The notes under the pieces: generated by a model
What the model saw: only the letters and a program-made list of their open reading frames with translations
Told to the model about the DNA's origin: nothing
Database searches by the model: none
Translations under genes and position numbers: made by a program
Assembly: GCA_003254925.1 (NCBI GenBank)
Contig: QANZ01015445.1
Location: 16,642 to 80,641 of the forward strand
Direction of reading: 5' to 3'
DNA: 64,000 nucleotides
DNA from: Chamaecrista fasciculata
Taxonomy: Eukaryota; Streptophyta; Magnoliopsida; Fabales; Fabaceae
Shown: one piece after another, positions 35,028-46,154 of the stretch
How the letters are laid out: each line of letters starts with the position of its first letter
How positions within the stretch are numbered: position 1 is the first letter of the stretch

Positions 35028-35260
35028 TGTACAGAGTAATATTTGCAAAAAGATGCTGCTTTTCATTCAATGAGAAAAGCTTTTATAAAGCTTAATTACA
35101 GAGTGTGTCGTTCAGTAAATTAATAAGGACCAAAACAGAATGGAACCGAAAAGTAACAGTAAAACTAACTCAGGCCCTAATAACTTAGGCCCAATTACAA
35201 AGATAACCATAATTAAATAATTCTAAGGGAAATATTAGAATATTATATCATATTTCTACA
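35028..35260 (-). repeat. Copia 5' LTR
   Basis: Same sequence as 30430-30663 with two substitutions and a 1-bp deletion. Flanked inside by the primer binding site. Confidence 0.95.
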
Positions 35261-35801
35261 AAATTCACGCTAATATTGAATCTTGGATAGGATAGGGATA
35301 GTGAACAATAAAAATTTACCATATATCAGATAAATAAGTCATAATGGTAAGGATATTGCTTCAACTATCTAGTATTTGTTCGACATAGAGGGATAGTTAA
35401 GATATCTAATATCCAATATTATATAATATAAATATTTTAATATATCTTATATATTTTTTATTATTTTATTTTAATTAATAAATATTGAGTATCGGATATT
35501 AGATATATCTGATTTTTTAATTAAGATACCATATCCAATATTCATTATTTTTGAGTACTCATCAGATATTGAATATCGGATATTGAATCAGGTACAAGTA
35601 CCAATACTAAATTATCTGATACAGATATTGAATAGAACGAAAGATATACAGATACGAATGATGACAAAATGATCAAGTATCCTATTTGTTATCATATCCT
35701 GCTTACTAATATTAATACTTGTTAGGACAAGATATGATGATGTCATGTCAAATATTTTTTTTACCAAATATCATGCAGAAGTATCATATCATATTTGTAA
35801 A

Positions 35802-36010
35802 ATGAATTTGAAGAAATTAAGAAAACTAGACTTATAGCACAATGAATTGTTGCTTGATAACGAGTTCATTTACTTATCTGATTGAACTGAAGCTAAGAGG
35901 ATGCAGAGGACTCAAAGGTATCCATGGTTATGTGGTTAGAAATTTCAGATTCCTGAAAAATGTGGACATATTGAATTGCAGTGGAATAGAAGAAAGAAGA
36001 ATAGGAAGAA
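35802..36010 (+). pseudogene. Leucine-rich-repeat gene relic
   Basis: Two short pieces in different frames: MNLKKLRKLDL-stop-HNELL (35802-35850, stop TAG at 35835), which fits LxxLxxLxLxxN, then YLIELKLRGCRGLKGIHGY (from about 35875) and FLKNVDILNCSGIEE, which fit the LRR pattern of plant NBS-LRR resistance proteins. No NB-ARC or TIR part is visible. The similarity rests on repeat pattern only. Confidence 0.5.
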
Positions 36011-36299
36011 GAACCATGTTTTTTTTTAATTATTTTGGGGTGAAATTGATTAAAACCCTAATTTATTAATTTTTTTACGTTTTGATCCTATTATAAAAGA
36101 AAAAAAGACTTTAATGCAAAAAAATAAAACTTTTGGGAGATTACAGTTAGTTTTTTCCTTTTTTTTAACGAAATACATTTTGTCAAGAAATTATATTTCT
36201 AGAATTTTGTGTTTCGAAGGACTATTTTAAAGATATTTGAATATTTCTAGGTGTTTTAGTAATTTTAGTCTCTTTTTTCTACATTAAAATTGTCATTTA

Positions 36300-36460
36300 T
36301 CCCCAAAGATAGTTAAAACTACGAAATAGCCCTAAAAATATCGATTTCCATTAGTTTTCTAATGGAATTAAAGCTCAAGGTACCAAAGTGTTTACGAAGA
36401 ATACCACAGGGTACCAAAGTGGAATGTGGCCAAACCACATGGTACCAAAGTATAATTTGA
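36300..36460. mobile_element. Half copy of the 'ggtaccaaagtg' MITE
   Basis: Shares aactacgaaatagccc and the array caaggtaccaaagtg, accacagggtaccaaagtg with the right arm of 21655-22053. No left arm. Confidence 0.65.
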
Positions 36461-36552
36461 CATTTATTTGTGGGTCCCACAAAATGAAATGTTATTGGAA
36501 TTTCCTCGAAATTTATGTTATTGGAGAATTAGATAAAGGAGGTTAGAGTAGC

Positions 36553-37029
36553 TAGGGGTGTACAACTCTGGCCCGGCCCGGCCAGACCCGGCGCGGCCCG
36601 AGGCTGTTCGGGCTGGGTCCGGGTCTAGTCTCTCTAGACCCGGCCCGGCCCGGGGTACCCTCATTTTTAAAAAAAAAAATTAATTTTTTACTATACATAT
36701 TTATATTTTATACTACTAAATATTTTTTTAATTGTAATAAATACATATCTATTATTATTTTTATCAATTGTATATTAAAAATATACATAAAATATATATT
36801 TAATCTTAATTAAATCAACTTTTTTTAACAATTAAGTCAAATTAAATGTCTTCATTAATAAAAACATCATTAAATTGATCCAAAATTAATTGTTTTACCA
36901 ATATATACAAGTTAAATTATATATAGAATGAATAAAAAAAAAAATTTTTGGCCCGACCAGACCCGGTGGCCTGGCCCGGGCCGGGTCTCGGGCCGACCAG
37001 AAACCCGGCCCGGCCCGTGTACACCCCTA
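36553..37029. mobile_element. Complete 477-bp hAT-type MITE with GC-rich ends
   Basis: Perfect 8-bp target duplication agagtagc (36545-36552, 37030-37037). Starts taggggtgtaca and ends tgtacacccct plus a. Both arms are made of ggcccggcccgg/ccgggccggg repeats; the centre is AT-rich. No transposase. Confidence 0.9.
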
Positions 37030-37059
37030 AGAGTAGCTTTATGATTATATTGGAGAGCG

Positions 37060-37520
37060 ACCAAAATGTAAATATCATGGATCGAATTGTATATTTTTTA
37101 GGACTTAACTCTATATTTTATATCATTATTGTTTTAAATTTTTTTTTATTTTCACATAAAAAAATATTACAGATATAAAAATCTTTGAAAATTACAAAAA
37201 TTTATGGACTGCATTGTTAATTTTTTTGGACTAAGTTATATATTTATATCATTACTATTTTCTATTTTTTTTACACTACAAAAAATATTATCGATATAAT
37301 AATCATTCATGATTACAATAATTTAGGGACTAGATTGTATATTTTTTTGAACTGAATCATACATTTTATATCATTAATAATTTTTAATTTTTTTACACTA
37401 TAAAAAATATTACTGATATAAAATCATTGATGATTACAATAATTTAGGGACTGAATTGTAAATTTCTTTGGACTGAATTATATATTTTATATCATTACTA
37501 TTTTTGATTACTCAAATAAT
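37060..37520. repeat. About 122-bp tandem array, nearly four units
   Basis: The marker ttatatcatta recurs near 37119, 37245, 37367 and 37488 (steps 126, 122, 121), with the companion block aatttagggactgaattgta in each unit. AT-rich and diverged. Confidence 0.75.
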
Positions 37521-37874
37521 ACTGTTGAATTGGAATAATTTGAGGGACCAAAATCATTTTTTTAAATTAAATTAAATCAAACATATACATATAATATATA
37601 AAAAATATAATTTAATGTAAAATTTAATTTATATACTTTAGTCATTGAAAATTATAAGAGTAATATATTTTAGTATTTTAAATCTATTTTTCAAAAATTA
37701 ACTTATAAAAACAAAATGATTAAAATATTTTAATTTTATAACTTTCAAAATTAAATTGAATAAACTAAATTTTCAAAAATTTAATTACTAACATTTAGAG
37801 ATGAATTTACATATTTACTCGTCAAATATTATGTGAGATTGATTTCTGCTTTGATTTCCACGTAGATATGTGGG

Positions 37875-38580
37875 CTAGGAAGCATGGACACACAATTTTA
37901 TTGGCGTGTCGGCGTGTCCGACACGTGTTGGACATGAACACGCGTTCGACACGCCTACGACACGTGTCGCGGTGTGTCGGCATAGTTTTGCGACTTTCAA
38001 CGGTTCGGACACGGCTTGGACACGGCTCGACACGTTTTGGACACGTCTTCGACCCAACTTCTCCTTAAATGTAAATTTTTTAACCTAGAAAATTAGTTTT
38101 GTGTTTTCTCATATCGCTTTCAACAAAACTCTCTTGGCAACTTTTGCTCACATTCGTTCACCGCTGTTCATCGTCGTTCGTCACCATTCATCACCGTTAG
38201 TTGAGGACAAAACGAAATTGATCTTTAGATGACTTTTCAGCTAAATTCTTCAAGAAATATTCTGCTTGTTTACTTATATATATATATATATATATATGCC
38301 TATTAAATTCTAGTACATATTTTGGTAATGCATAGAAAGAATACTACATCTATGATTTTTTGAATATGGAGTATGAACATATATGGCATCATTTGCAACT
38401 TTTGAAATTTTTATTAGTATTTATGAATTTCTAATTATTTTCATTTTGTCTCTTCTTGAAATTATAATATTATATATATATATATGCCGTGTCGTGTCCT
38501 GTAAAATTAAGAATTTGACGTGTCGACGTGTCCGTGTTCGTGTCGTGTCTCGTGTTCGTGTCCGTGTCTATGCTTCCTAG
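37875..38580. mobile_element. 706-bp hAT-type MITE, 'ctaggaagcatggacac' ends
   Basis: Inverted ends ctaggaagcatggacac and gtctatgcttcctag. Target duplication tatgtggg/tatttggg (37867-37874, 38581-38588), 7 of 8 matching. Arms are made of gtgtcggacacgtgtc-type repeats. Fragments of the family lie at 15888-15962 and 55950-56265. Confidence 0.8.
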
Positions 38581-38649
38581 TATTTGGGTAAAAGATTAAT
38601 AGATTGCTATTGTTATTTTTATATAGCCAAAAGTATTATTGGTATTATC

Positions 38650-38860
38650 AAAGTATGTAGTCTTTTTCAGTTATACTCTCAAAGTTTTTTGATCAATTGT
38701 ACCCTCAAAGTATGGGGTCAGTTTCAATTATACCTCTTAATTTTTTTTAATCAATTATATTTCTAATGTTTCACATTTGAGTTAATTATACCTCCAAATA
38801 CCCCCAATTTGAGGTGCAACTTTCAAAAAAAAAAAAAGATTAAAAGTACAATTGATATAA
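38650..38860. mobile_element. Probable MITE arm
   Basis: Three or four degenerate repeats of 'caattatacctctcaaagt' type in one direction; no mirrored arm was located. Confidence 0.4.
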
Positions 38861-39060
38861 AAAAGAAAAAAGTTGGGGACCATTCGGCCCAACCAGTTAA
38901 ACCAGGCACTAGGCTAGTCAGCCAAGCAACCAAGCAGGAAACCGATAAAACCGAACTGAACCAACGGTTTTAGGGGTTCAGCCAAATTATTTTTTTTGGG
39001 TCCCAACTCGTATGAAACGACGTTGTTTCATGTGGAAACAAATTAAAAAAGAAATGTCAA

Positions 39061-39521
39061 AGTGTAAATTTGGTCACATATTGTTTTGCTCAATTCTTAA
39101 TTTGGTCTCATATATATTTTTTGTTGTACTTTTGTTTCCATATTTTTAGGTCAATTCCCAATTTGGTCCCATATCTTTTCTTGTTACAGATTTTGTACCA
39201 TTTCTTGAGGTCACTTGCAGAATTGGCCCTATATCTTTGGCTCAGGTACATAAATGATCCAATATCTTTACAAAAGGATCAACTAATGGTTGATCCTATA
39301 TATTTGGGTCAGGTACAAAAGTGATCCCATATCTTTATAAAAGAATCAACTAATGGTTGATCCTTTTGCAAAGATATGAGACTAATTCTGCAACTTGACC
39401 AAAAAAGATAAGAGACCAAATTAGAACCTTTTGCAAAGATACGGGACCAAAACTGCAAAAAAAAAAAAGATACAGGACCAAATTAGAAGCTCAGCAAAAG
39501 ATATAAGACCAAATTTACACT
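39061..39521. mobile_element. 461-bp Mutator-type MITE
   Basis: Ends agtgtaaatttggtca and aagaccaaatttacact; arms of 'aatttggtcccatatctttt' subrepeats mirror each other around a centre at about 39290. A short internal direct repeat (ggatcaactaatggttgatc) appears twice. No clear target duplication, so the true ends may differ by a few bases. Confidence 0.75.
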
Positions 39522-39544
39522 TCACCAAAAATAAAAAAATAAAA

Positions 39545-39676
39545 ATCAGGGTTCCACACGGTTCATTGCTCAAAATCGAAGATCACCGTCATCACCGTTC
39601 CGCTCCTTTCCCGTCATCACCGTCGTCTTCCATCTTCGCCGTTGCTCTGTTTCGTCCAATCTAGCTCCAAATCAGT
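39545..39676 (+). other. Orphan leader-exon-like block
   Basis: A CT/CG-rich stretch (caccgtcatcaccgttccgc, ccatcttcgccgttgctct) ends at a good donor (atca|gtaagttt near 39676). It looks like a non-coding first exon of a plant gene, but no coding exon follows before the minus-strand P450 at 40104. It may be a captured or stranded exon. Confidence 0.3.
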
Positions 39677-40103
39677 AAGTTTAGATGCTAATTAATGTTT
39701 TACATTTAGATCTCCTAGTTAATTATTGTGCCTGGTTGCCTGCTGATGTAGTTAGAATGTGCCAAGCTGAGATCTGAATTGTATATTATTGTGTCAGGCT
39801 GCCTGATGTAGTTAGAATGTGCCAAACGTGAACCCTTTTTTAAAAAAAAAAAAAAACAAAAGAAGAAGAAGAAGAAGAAACAAACATAAATAAAAGAACA
39901 AATTGGATCCTACAACACAATCACTTTGAAGTTCCAAATTACAATAAAATATCACTCCTAAAATTGAAACCATTGAATGAAAATAGATACATAGGAGCAC
40001 AAGATTAATTTATTGGCATGCATGTGCAATCAGGAAAACATAATGACACCATATTCAAAGGATTAAATATTGAAAGAACGGGAAGAGTAACTTAGTCATA
40101 GAT

Positions 40104-42073
40104 CTAGCCAAAAGAGTGTGGTAATGGTTGAAGAAGAAGTGGCACTTTCTTGCTCACAATAATCCCATATGACTCACTCATGTCTAATTGCTCTGCAGTT
40201 GTAACAGTTCCAGCAGGAAGCTTCCAATCAAACCAACATAGAAGATTAGCAAACACAGATTCAACTGATGCAACTCCAAATGCAATTCCAGGACATCCCC
40301 TTCTTCCAATGCCAAATGGTATATACTCAAAGTCTTGTCCTTTATATTCAATCTCACTCTTTTCAAACCTCTCTGGAATGAATTCTTCTGGTCTTTCCCA
40401 TATTTCAGGATCCCTATGAATTGCCCAGGCATTCACAAACACCATGGTTTTCGAGGGAATATCGTATCCTCTTAATTTCACAAGGCTTGAGGTTTGTCTG
40501 GGAACAAGAAAAGGAATAGGTGGATGCAACCTCAAAGTTTCTTTCATCACACATTTCAAGTACTTCATCTCATTCAAGTCTTCTTCATCTATTCTTGACT
40601 TAGATCCCACAATTCCTCTCACTTCTTGTTGCACTTTCTTCATTTTGTCAGGATGTCTCATCAGCTCTGCCATCCCCCATTCTAGAGTAGTTGCACTAGT
40701 GTCACTTCCTCCTACAAACATATCCTGCCATTTTTCATATAAGTGATTGATCTTGGAGCTTCTACATTTGTTGCCTACAAATCTAGAAATTAAAAGGGAG
40801 ATTATTCACAAGTAGTAATTTTTAAATCCTAACCATCCTATCGTAGGCAGAATTTATGACACCCTAATCACATCAACATGTAACAAATAATGTATACATC
40901 TTATAGTCATGGCAGAATATTATGAATGAGATCAAGACTATGTCAAGTTAGATTGGAGATCGGGACTCATTATTAAGGGTCTAAGCCTACAGACCAATTA
41001 TAAGGTGAGACCAAAATTTAATTAATCAACATTAATTTGCATTAAACCGGCATTTTAAAAATAAAATACTAATTAATTTAACCCAATATAAAATAATTTC
41101 TAACACCCCCCCCCCCCCACACACACACACGTACCATTAGTGTAGCCTTGATGCTTTCTAGGGTCAGCTCAAAGTCAAGCATTTCATCTTGTTGAAGTTG
41201 AAGTAGAATATCCAAAAAGTTTTTCACATCATCATTATTATTATCCCTGCTTTTTGGTTCTGTCTTGTGTTGTGCAATCACTTGGTCAAAGAAAGCATCC
41301 ATCTCTCCGAAGGTCTTTTTCAGTCTTGGAATGAGTCCTGTAACATAATCTAACCATCCCAATGAAGGGAAGAAATCCCCAAAGCTGAAATCTTGAAGCT
41401 GGTGAATCACTCTCCTTCCTATCTCGTCAAAGCTGGTTTCACCATGCAAAGTATCGTACTTTTGGCCAAGAGCACACCGTGAGACGATGTTGTTGGAATT
41501 TAAAAGTAACATCTGAGTGAGATTCACAGAGACACCATGCCCACAAGCTTCACGAATCTGGTTAACCAAATCAGAAACCTCCTCTTCTCTTATAATCCGA
41601 TAGGATCGGACCCTTTTCTGGCTAAGAAGTTCAAGAACAGAGATCTTTCTCTTCTGTCTCCACTCTTCACCATGGGGTGAGAAAGCCACATCCTTGCAGC
41701 CATAAAGGAAGATTTTGGGAGCAGTTGTTTGGGGTCTATCAGAGAAGGAGACGTCATGGAACTTAACGATATCTTTAGCAACATCAGCAGAAGAGACTAC
41801 AAGAGTTGGAGTTTGGCCTAATTGGAGGAACATAATAGGGCCATACTTGCGTGAAAGAGATCTCAAAGATTGGTGAGGGAGTGAGCCTAGCTGATGCAGG
41901 TTTCCAATGATGGGAAATTTAGGAGGTGAGGGAGGCAAATTATATATGTTTCTGCTTCTGCTTTTTGAGAAGACTTTAAAGAGAATTATTATGAGGGTAC
42001 AAATGAAGCAGCAAAACAGAGAGAGGTACAAGCTTGAGTTTACAATGTTGTCTGCCATTTCCATTCTCTTCAC
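40104..42073 (-). CDS. CYP71-like cytochrome P450 copy C
   Basis: Exon 1 42073-41135, exon 2 40724-40104, phase-0 intron of 410 bp; 519 residues. All landmarks are canonical: anchor (about 11-34), [24 protein letters not shown]-helix GGSDTS (about 318-323, Thr kept), ETLR (about 375-378), PERF, heme loop FGIGRRGCPG with Cys near 457. It is clearly diverged from A and B and is the best candidate for a working enzyme. The intron is longer than in A and B and has a C-run next to a CA repeat (41105-41130) right at the donor side, so exact donor context deserves care. As an A-type P450 it would be ER-anchored and use NADPH-P450 reductase; the substrate is unknown. Confidence 0.92.
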
Positions 42074-42109
42074 AAATCACAACTAGTGTTCAATCCTATA
42101 CATGCATTA

Positions 42110-42720
42110 TAATGATCATGAGCCAATTTAAATTAATCTTTAGTTCTCAACTAAAAGATTCTCAATTATTTTATTCAATCTGAAAATGATATAAATTATT
42201 TTTATATATAGAGGTTGAGTCATTGAACAGCGTGCCATGCCGGTGAACAATGATTGATCCATCCAGCCTAGCCTATATAGGAAACCATAGGCATATGTGA
42301 GTGATGTCTTGCCCCAATCTTATTTGAGGTTAGATATTATTTTAATTAACTAAAGAAATTTAAAATTAATAAAAAAAATCATAACTTCATGTAATAAGCA
42401 TTTTCTTTTGAGAAATTTATAATTTAAAATGAAAAACGAAAATGCTTTACACTTTATCAATGAACTTACTTTGAGTAGACTTTCTTAAGTAAAAATAAAA
42501 TATTTGAATTTCATAATTTTTTAACTGAGTATATATTTATGTCAAACATACAAGTTTTACATTTCAGACTTGACATCTCTAAAATATTTGACATCATAAG
42601 ATATGTTGTGATGCAGGATCACCGCCTAGCTAGTACGTACCAACTCTCAATATAATTGTAATGGAATATATATTCAGGATCACCGCCTAGCTAGTACGTA
42701 CCAACTCTCAATATAACTAG
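42110..42720. repeat. P450 copy C 5' flank, duplicated at 43590-44200
   Basis: Shared blocks include ttaatctttagttctcaac, gatataaattatttttat, and agatatgttgtgatgcagga. Within it a 61-bp unit (aggatcaccgcctagctagt) is tandemly doubled at 42615 and 42676. The same unit occurs once, shortened, at 44139. Confidence 0.8.
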
Positions 42721-43589
42721 CAACTGGGTCCCTGAATTTTGCAGGCAGTGACAGATAGGTCTTTGAATTTTGGAAATTAACAACCCGGTCCTGAATTTTA
42801 CAAACGTTACACAAATTAATCCCTCCGTCAGATTGCGGTTACAAAAAAACTGACGTGGCACTAACAGAGTATGATATAGCCCGTTATTTGCTGACGTGGC
42901 CGTTCAGATCCATTATACTCCAAAAACAAAACATTGCCACATGTGTGATTAGATGCCACATCCGTTTATACATAAAAAAAAAGTCTGAGTCGAGCAATTA
43001 GGTCTCTGACCCATTCTTATCCTATTATTCTCAATTCCTCCTCTTTTTCATGATTTTCATTCATTTTAGTCCTAAATCCTCAAATTAAAATTGTAAAGTG
43101 TCCCAAAACTCTCCCAAATATTCCAATTTAGTTCCAAACATAAAGATCAATCTTTCCCGGAGCACTTCCCACATACCCAAAGGTCTGCATCCGCCATCCC
43201 TCGTGGTCCATTTGCAATGCAACCCATGATCCCAATTTGATACAACACCGAACAATTATTGTAGAAAGTAGGAAAAACCAGAAGAGGTAAAGGAGTTGAG
43301 TTGGAAAATTTGATAAATTATTGGGGAAAAATGAAAATAAATGTTATAAACTTATAATTTTATTGTTGTTTTGTAGCTTTTAAGGACTGTTTAATAAAGA
43401 TGATAAACTTTCTGAACTATTTTGAAATGAATCAAAGACTTGAATGAAAAAAAATCATGACAGAAGGAGTGAAATCTTGATAAAAACTTTGCAGTCTATT
43501 AATTTTTAGACAAAAATATATTACAAAGACCCTTTCTTTAAAAGAAGTAAGAAACCTCAAGTCCGATTTTGGAAGTTTTTGAATTATAA
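42721..43589. other. Spacer with a MITE-like arm
   Basis: About 42721-42910 has ggtccctgaattttgca-type repeats like a MITE arm and the block aactgacgtggcactaac. The rest shows no coding similarity. Confidence 0.4.
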
Positions 43590-44200
43590 TGAGCGAGTTT
43601 AAATTAATCTTTAGTTCTCACCTAATTGATTCTGAATTATTTTATTCAATCTGAAAATGATATAAATTATTTTTATATATAGAGGTTGAGTTATTGAATT
43701 GCATGCCATGCCTGTGAACAATTATTGACCCAGCCTAGCCTATAGCAAACCATAGGCATATCACATATGTGATCTCTTGGCCCAGTGTCTTATTTGAGTT
43801 TAGATATTATTTTAATTAACTAAAGAAATTTAAAATTAATTAACAAAATCATAACTTCATGTAATAAGCATATTCTCTTGAGATATTTATAATTTTAAAT
43901 GAAAATCGAAAATGCTTTACACTATCATTGAACTTACTTTGAGTACACTTTCTTAAGTAAAAATAAAATATTAGAATTTCATAGTTTTTTAACTAAGTAT
44001 ATATTTGGCCAAAAAAAACTAAGTAAATATCTATATCAAACATCCAAGTTTTTTTTTGGCCTGATATCAAACATACAAGTTTTACATTTCAGACTTCACA
44101 TCTCTAAAATATTTGATATCATAAGATATGTTGTGATGCAGGATCACCGCTTAGTACCAACTCTCAATATATTATAATATAACTAATCCAGCTAATTATG
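43590..44200. repeat. Second copy of the P450 5' flank
   Basis: Matches 42110-42720 in order and direction, with about a tenth of positions different and small indels. It has no P450 start codon next to it; the gene body was lost except for fragment E. Confidence 0.8.
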
Positions 44201-44504
44201 CTTGTCTCTCCCTGTTTTTTTTTTTTTCAATTTAATTAATTTTGCTGCAAACATGAAACACTGAATTAAATAAATAATGGTTAAACGATAATTTTGGCCC
44301 TTAAGCTATTTGGATTAGTTTCATTTTAGTCCTCAAACTATGAAATTGATTTCGAAGTGAAACCATATTCAAAGGATTAATTATATAGGAGCACAAGATT
44401 ATAATTTATTGGCAAGCATGTGCATGCAATCAGGAAAACAAAGTGAAACCATATTCAAAGGATTAATTATTGAAAGAACGGGAAGAGTAAACTTGGTCAT
44501 AGAT

Positions 44505-44645
44505 CTAGCCAAAATAGTGTGGTAATGGTTGAAGAAGTAGTGGCAATTTCTTGCTCATAGTAAGCCCATATGACTCACTCATGTCTAATTGCTCTTCAGT
44601 TGTAACAGTTCCAGCAGGAAGCTTCCAGTCAAACCAATAAACGAT
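44505..44645 (-). pseudogene. P450 fragment E (C-terminal piece)
   Basis: Minus strand gives VYWFDWKLPAGTVTTEEQ, LDMSESYGLTMSKK and LLLQPLPHYFG then stop (44505-44507), the last 47 residues of a copy C-like P450. The 3' flank 44391-44504 matches 40000-40103 of copy C. Everything upstream, including the heme loop, is missing; directly beyond 44645 comes a piece of 5' flank (gcatatcacatatgtg). So the body was deleted between 5' and 3' flank. Confidence 0.85.
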
Positions 44646-44688
44646 AGGCATATCACATATGTGAGTTGCTGCAAACATGAAACACTGA

Positions 44689-45266
44689 GGGTCCGTTTGG
44701 TAGTAGAGTAGGTATGTAAAGGAAAGGGTTTTACAAGGGAAAGATTGTGAAGGAAAGGAAAAGTAGTTGAGGGAATGTAAAGTAGGTAAAGATTGAAAGT
44801 GTTTGGTATAAAAAGGTAGGGGAGGGAAAGTAAAATAGATATAGAAAAAAATGACAAAAATGTCCTTCCCACAACCACCACCAGACCGCCGCCTACCACC
44901 GCCGTCCACGGTGGTCGGCGCCGCCGTGCACGGCGGTCACGGTGGTCGAAGCCGCCGTGCACGGTGGTCGGAGCCGCCGTGCACGGTGGTCCACGGTGGT
45001 CGGCGCCGCCGCCGCCGCCGTTCACCATTTGGGGAGGAGATAAGATGGGAGTGAGAGGGGCAAATTAGGAATTCTACCATAATTCCCTAGGTAGACTTGG
45101 ATTACATCAGAAATGTGAAGTAAAGAAAAATGACCTATGTAATGTAAAGCCCTTTACATTGTAATCCACTTTACATCCCTCAAATTACCATACCAAACAC
45201 ATGAAAATCTTGGAGTTTGTGCCCTTTTACAATGTAAAAGTGTTTGCTGGTGTACCAAACGGAGCC
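44689..45266. mobile_element. 578-bp PIF/Harbinger-like MITE
   Basis: Ends gggtccgtttggta and taccaaacggagcc, 13 of 14 matching. Flanked by tga on both sides (44686-44688, 45267-45269); the uninterrupted site is visible at about 44248-44275 (aaacactgaattaaat). The centre (44890-45030) is a GC-rich block of gccgccgtgcacggtggtcg repeats. No transposase; the open frames across it are by-products of the repeats. Confidence 0.8.
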
Positions 45267-45289
45267 TGAATTAATTAAATAATGGTCAA

Positions 45290-45780
45290 ATGATGATGTT
45301 GGTCCTCAAACTATTCAGTTGGTTTCACTTTGGTCCTCAAACTATTTTTTGCTCTATTTTAATCATCCAACTTACATATTAGTTTCGTTTTGGTCTTCTA
45401 ACTTTCAAATTTATTCTTTTTACTCCTCAAACTTTCATATTTGTTTCATTTTGGTCCTCAAACTTATAATAAGTGATTTGGTAATAAGAGAAAAAAAAAT
45501 TACTCTTTAAAAGAAAAATCGACCATAGTTTTATTTCATTGTGATCCTCAAACTTATAATAAGTGATTTGACAAATAGGGAAAGACTTTTTTTCTCTTAA
45601 AAAGAAAAATTAACTACAATTTTATCTCCAATTTGTGGCTAAAAATGAAGATTTTTCTTTCTCACTTTGTCAACTCACTTATTATGACACATATGAGAGA
45701 AAAATAATACATCTCAATTATATATCCAGATTAGAAATAACAGTTGAAACCAGGTGAAATCATATTTTGAGGACGATCCT
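45290..45780. mobile_element. MITE of the 'ggtcctcaaac' family
   Basis: Left arm repeats ttggtcctcaaactatt several times, core contains aactcacttattatgacaca, right arm ends with tcatattttgaggacga. Same family as 7660-8120, 49770-50262 and 58905-59535. Confidence 0.65.
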
Positions 45781-46128
45781 ACCTATAACTCTACAAAAAA
45801 AAAAAGTAACCTCTATTGTAAGATAATTATATTGTCATGATTATCAACAAGCAATAACCCCTACCTATAACTCTACCAAAAAAAAAAAGCCTCTATTGTA
45901 AGATAATTATATTGTCATGATCATCAACAAGCAATAACCCTTACCTACAAGCAATAACTCCACCAAAAAAAAAAACCTCTATTGTAAGATAATTATATTG
46001 TCATGATCATCAACAAGCAATAACCCCTACCTATAACTCTACCAAAAAAAAATAACCCCTACCTATAACTCTACCCAAAAAAAAAAAACCCCTACCNNNN
46101 NCCCAAAAAAAAAAAACCCCTACCTATA
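45781..46128. repeat. Minisatellite with poly-A runs and small gap
   Basis: Units of about 80-85 bp (cctacctataactctacc, A-run, ctattgtaagataattata, catcaacaagcaataa) repeat three times, then shorten to about 30-bp units. Five Ns at 46097-46101 lie inside. Confidence 0.85.
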
Positions 46129-46154
46129 AATAAAAGGATAGACTAACTATCAAC

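Larger units (their letters stand above)
30430..35260 (-). mobile_element. Complete Ty1/Copia LTR retrotransposon, 4.8 kb
   Basis: Target duplication aaatt (30425-30429, 35261-35265), LTRs 233-234 bp that differ by two substitutions and one 1-bp indel, PBS and polypurine tract all present. Minus-strand coding order is gag, protease, integrase, RT, RNase H, the Copia order. Gag-protease (34830-33463) has a CCHC knuckle CTHCHKNGHTKDIC and the protease site DSGASTHITGN; integrase has the zinc-binding HERLGHPS...CDICH region (about 33410-33320), DDHSRVVW, RSDNGSEF and NGVVERKHR; RT has YKARLVAKGY and LLIYVDDVLV; RNase H has DADWA and AEAEYRSLA. The gag start MAENQ (34950) is followed by TAA at codon 6, and at least four frameshifts, several in homopolymers, break the polyprotein. 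Confidence 0.95.

Noticed and set aside
44505..45054. Open frames over the GC-rich centre of the MITE at 44689-45266
   Set aside because: Proline/arginine/glycine-rich translations of a short tandem repeat inside a transposon; not a gene.
45781..46128. Possible CRISPR-like array
   Set aside because: Units are adjacent, contain A-runs and lack unique spacers; this is a plant minisatellite.
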